Shown: piece after piece, positions 5,527-8,190 of the stretch | Position numbering within the stretch: position 1 is the stretch's first letter | Layout of the letters: every line of letters starts with the position of its first letter | Source: Pseudomonadota bacterium | GTDB lineage: Bacteria; Pseudomonadota; Gammaproteobacteria; Steroidobacterales; Steroidobacteraceae | Reading direction: 5' to 3' | NCBI GenBank assembly: GCA_021817875.1 | Contig: JAKAFQ010000167.1 | Coordinates: forward strand, 1-8,190 | Length of the DNA: 8,190 nt | Notes under the pieces: generated by a model | Database searches by the model: none | What the model saw: only the letters and a program-made list of their open reading frames with translations | Told to the model about the DNA's origin: nothing | Position numbers and translations under genes: made by a program

Positions 5527-8127
5527 TCAGAAGTGCAGCGTGACGAGTGCGCCGATCGTTCGGGGTCGCTGAATGGTGATTTCAGTGGGCCCGAACGCCG
5601 TGGTCGCTGCGAGTTCCGCCCGGTCATTGGTCACGTTATCGACGTAAAGCATGACATCCGTGTGGCCATCGTTCAGCCCTGCGCGCAGATCGAGGAGCGT
5701 GTAGGACGGCAGGACGTAATCGGGAATCTGCACGCTCGAGGTAAATCCGGAATGCCGTGAGCCGTCATATTTCGCGGTGGCGCCGAAGTCGGCCTGCCAG
5801 CGGCCCCAGGCATGCACCCGGTAGTCCGCGGACAGCGAGCCGCTCCAGCGCGGGTCATACGGCAAAGGATCCCCCGCAGCCAGCGCGCCGGCCGCCGCCG
5901 CGTCGGCCTGGGTGATCTGCGCGTGGGCTTCGGCCAGCGTCAGGTTGAAGGTCAGCGCGCGAACCGGCTCGAGCATCAGATCGGCCTCCACGCCGTAGGA
6001 CTCGGCATTGCCGCCGTTGCCGAGCCCGGAGACGCTGTGCGCGGAGATCGGCACCAGGATGCCGTCCCACTTCATGTAATAGGTGGTCAGGTCGAGCGCC
6101 CCTTTGCCGCTCCAGAAACCGGACTTCAGGCCGAGTTCATAATCCTTGGTCGTGTCCGGCTGAAAGGCCGGCGGCAAACCGTTGACCCGGGCATTCGGGC
6201 CGCCCGGGCGGAACCCGGTGGCGAAGCGGGCGTAGATCATGGTGCGCGGCGTGAAATGGTAGCGCGCAGTCACCAGGTAGTTGGTGATGTTCTGGCTCGA
6301 GCGGGTGAGCGGAATGCTGTAGGGCGTCGCGGCGCCGCCGAGGGCGGTCAGCACGAAGTTGTAGGCTGCCGCATCGCTGCCGCCGAAGGTCTGTGCATAC
6401 GCCTGCCGGATGTGCCCGAGCCGGATCCCGCCGGTCAGCGAGAAGGCCCGCGTGATTTCGTAGGTCAGATCGCCGAAGCCGGAGTATTCGCGGTAGTGGG
6501 CGAGGATATCGAAGTAAATGGCTGGATTCAGATCCGCGAGAACGGCACCGGAGGCGGTCCGCCCGACCATGGGCTCCTGGTCGGCGTCGCGCTCATCGGA
6601 GTAATACCCACCCACCAGCCAGCGCCACGGACCCGGGCCGTTGGAGTTCAGCCGCAGCTCCTGGGTGAATTTTCGCACGCTGCCGCCGGTGCCCATGGCC
6701 AGGGCCCCAGGAGGCGGGAACGGCTGCCCGCCGAAGGCCGGCAGCAGACCGAGCACGGTGGCGAGCCCACCGCCGGTCCCGTTCAGCACATCGGCTGTCT
6801 GAATGCGCTGATAGGAAGTCACGGACGTCAGGGTCGCGGCGGACATCCGGTAGTGGACGTTCGCCAGGCCGACGCGGATCTGCTTGTTCGAGGTCGGATA
6901 GACGTACGCATCGTATGCCAGCCCTCCGGCCACGGGCTGATGCGTCTTGGGGTCGTAGATCACCTTGTCCGGCACGGCATTGAAGTTCTGGAAGAAGCCG
7001 GTCAGCATGATGCTGAGCGCCTCGGTCGGCCGGTAGAGCGCCGAGAGCATGCCGCCCCAATGAGAGGCTTGGTTCTGGTTGGCGATGCCGCGCGTCGCGT
7101 TGTCGATGTAGCCACCGTCGAGGTCGCGGTAGGCGGAGACACGGACGGCGAGCTTGCCGGTGACGATCGGCAGGCTGGCCGCGCCACGCACGGTGTAGCT
7201 CGGCTCGCCGTCTTCGGTAGCGCTGCGCCCACCGCGCAGGACCGCGCTGGCGCGCTGCAGATTGGGCCTGCGCAGCGTGTAGGAGATGATGCCGGCGAGC
7301 GTGTTCGCCCCATAGAGCGTGCCCTGCGGCCCCTTGAGGATCTGCACGTTCGAGAAGTCGATCGGATCGAGATCGAGCGCATCGAGCGCGCCACTCGAGG
7401 TCAGCGAGGAACTGGCGCCGATCGGCGCGCCGTCGACGACGATGCCGACCAATGCCCCGGTGTCGGCCCCCGAGGTGATGCCGCGGATCACCGGTTCACC
7501 GGAGCCAAACGACCCCATCACCTGCATGCCCGGCGTCAGACCGGCGAAATCCTTGAAGCTCGTGTAGCCCTCGTTGAGCAGCGTGTCGCTGTTGAACACC
7601 GTCAATGCAGCCGCAACATCTCCGGCGCGCTCGGGCCGCTTGGTGGCGGTCACGATGACTTCGGTGAGCTCCGCGGGGCCGGCCGGTCCCATACCGGCAC
7701 TGGCCACTGCCGCCGCATCGCTCTGCGCAGCCGCTGCCCCCGGCGGCACGGCGGCGCCGCTCGAGCGCGTGCGCCGTGCACCGCGGACCCCGATGCGATC
7801 GATTCCGAGCGTGTTGGCGCCGACCGGATGAAAGCCCAGATGCGTCCCGGACAGCAGCCGCCGCAGTGCCGCATCGACCGGCATGCGACCCCGTACGCCG
7901 CGGGTGGCCAGATGATCGAGCAACGCAGCCGGGGCGGCGATCTGCACGTGGGCCTGGCGGGAAAACTCAATGAGCGCGGTCGCAAGCGATTGCGGCGCGA
8001 TGTCGAACCGCACCTCGCGGCGCGAGCTCGCCGTCGCGGCCGTCGCGGCTCGGGCGGCCGCAGAGCACAGGCCACAGCCCATCATGCCCACCATCAGTGC
8101 GGCGGACGCGAAGCACAATTTCCGCAT
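5527..8127 (-). CDS. TonB-dependent outer-membrane receptor with STN signalling domain
   Basis: This 866-residue protein is a complete TonB-dependent transporter. Residues 1-28 form a signal peptide (MRKL, a hydrophobic core, then an Ala-rich end). Residues 38-110 match the secretin/TonB short N-terminal (STN) domain (FDIAPQSLATALIEFSRQ, then LLSGTHLGF). An Ala/Pro-rich linker leads to the TonB box ELTEVIVTATK (153-163). The plug domain follows (about 165-290), with PVIRGI, VDGAPIG and the ILKGPQGTLYGAN signature. The rest is a beta-barrel with alternating aromatic strands, ending in a C-terminal Phe as outer-membrane barrels do. STN-containing receptors usually import iron chelates or other scarce ligands and signal through an anti-sigma factor. 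Here the downstream peptidase and epimerase suggest a peptide ligand, which is inference. I chose the ATG at 8127 because it starts the signal peptide; the frame stays open upstream to the window edge through the poly-G tract. It is the first gene of the operon visible in this window. Confidence 0.96.
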   Translation of the reverse strand: MRKLCFASAALMVGMMGCGLCSAAARAATAATASSRREVRFDIAPQSLATALIEFSRQAHVQIAAPAALLDHLATRGVRGRMPVDAALRRLLSGTHLGFHPVGANTLGIDRIGVRGARRTRSSGAAVPPGAAAAQSDAAAVASAGMGPAGPAELTEVIVTATKRPERAGDVAAALTVFNSDTLLNEGYTSFKDFAGLTPGMQVMGSFGSGEPVIRGITSGADTGALVGIVVDGAPIGASSSLTSSGALDALDLDPIDFSNVQILKGPQGTLYGANTLAGIISYTLRRPNLQRASAVLRGGRSATEDGEPSYTVRGAASLPIVTGKLAVRVSAYRDLDGGYIDNATRGIANQNQASHWGGMLSALYRPTEALSIMLTGFFQNFNAVPDKVIYDPKTHQPVAGGLAYDAYVYPTSNKQIRVGLANVHYRMSAATLTSVTSYQRIQTADVLNGTGGGLATVLGLLPAFGGQPFPPPGALAMGTGGSVRKFTQELRLNSNGPGPWRWLVGGYYSDERDADQEPMVGRTASGAVLADLNPAIYFDILAHYREYSGFGDLTYEITRAFSLTGGIRLGHIRQAYAQTFGGSDAAAYNFVLTALGGAATPYSIPLTRSSQNITNYLVTARYHFTPRTMIYARFATGFRPGGPNARVNGLPPAFQPDTTKDYELGLKSGFWSGKGALDLTTYYMKWDGILVPISAHSVSGLGNGGNAESYGVEADLMLEPVRALTFNLTLAEAHAQITQADAAAAGALAAGDPLPYDPRWSGSLSADYRVHAWGRWQADFGATAKYDGSRHSGFTSSVQIPDYVLPSYTLLDLRAGLNDGHTDVMLYVDNVTNDRAELAATTAFGPTEITIQRPRTIGALVTLHF

Positions 8128-8135
8128 GTGAAAGG

Positions 8136-8145
8136 CCCCCCCCCC
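8136..8145 (-). repeat. Ten-base poly-G tract in the receptor leader
   Basis: On the coding strand of the receptor, ten consecutive G residues lie 8 nt upstream of the ATG at 8127, preceded by a run of six T residues (8147-8152). The tract sits where a Shine-Dalgarno sequence would be, and no other clear one is present. Tracts of this length are prone to slippage, and in several pathogens they switch or tune outer-membrane protein genes. The exact length could also be a sequencing error. Confidence 0.9.
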
Positions 8146-8154
8146 GAAAAAAGT

Positions 8155-8175
8155 GGATCGAGTCCGACCCGATCC
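8155..8175. promoter_or_regulatory. 21-bp near-perfect dyad upstream of the receptor gene, possible operator
   Basis: Positions 8155-8175 form a dyad around 8165 with nine of ten base pairs complementary. The outer arms are GGATCG and CGATCC, the inner arms GTC and GAC, and the only mismatch is 8161 against 8169. It ends 27 nt before the receptor ATG. A one-base centre makes it a better protein-binding site than a hairpin. No promoter boxes can be assigned in the 63 nt visible upstream of the gene, so its position relative to the transcription start is unknown. Confidence 0.5.
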
Positions 8176-8190
8176 TGTGCAGACCAAGAC

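Overview
The window is high-GC DNA, most likely chromosomal, from a Gram-negative bacterium. It encodes a large TonB-dependent outer-membrane receptor, and several proteins read like those of high-GC Gammaproteobacteria. That last placement is an impression from protein style, not a database result.

Layout. The left edge (2-928, + strand) is the 3' two-thirds of cobQ (cobyric acid synthase), including its glutamine amidotransferase domain. A spacer of about 340 bp with no convincing gene follows. Next is a compact + strand hicA-hicB toxin-antitoxin module (1294-1864), preceded by a perfect 22-bp palindrome (1266-1287) built from two TGGTACCA boxes; this is the likely autoregulatory operator. 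Just past hicB, on the opposite strand, lies a decayed higB toxin relic (about 1900-2093). The boundary between cobalamin genes and the next operon has therefore hosted at least two toxin-antitoxin systems.

From 8127 down to 2189 the minus strand carries one apparent operon. In transcription order it holds a TonB-dependent receptor with an N-terminal STN signalling domain, a small putative membrane protein, a D-aminopeptidase-like serine hydrolase (S12 family), an enolase-superfamily dipeptide epimerase and a 92-residue protein with an ACT-like pattern. Gaps between genes are 37, 3, 111 and 76 nt. The gene set suggests outer-membrane import of a peptide, removal of N-terminal D-residues, and epimerisation of the remaining dipeptides so that ordinary peptidases can finish the job. 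This would be a scavenging route for D-amino-acid-containing peptides such as cell-wall fragments or non-ribosomal peptides. The substrate is inferred, not shown.

The receptor leader has two notable features: a run of ten G residues ending 8 nt before the ATG, and a 21-bp near-perfect dyad just upstream. The first could be a slippage-prone expression switch and the second a regulator binding site. An STN-type receptor normally works with a sigma/anti-sigma pair; if present, that pair would lie beyond 8190.
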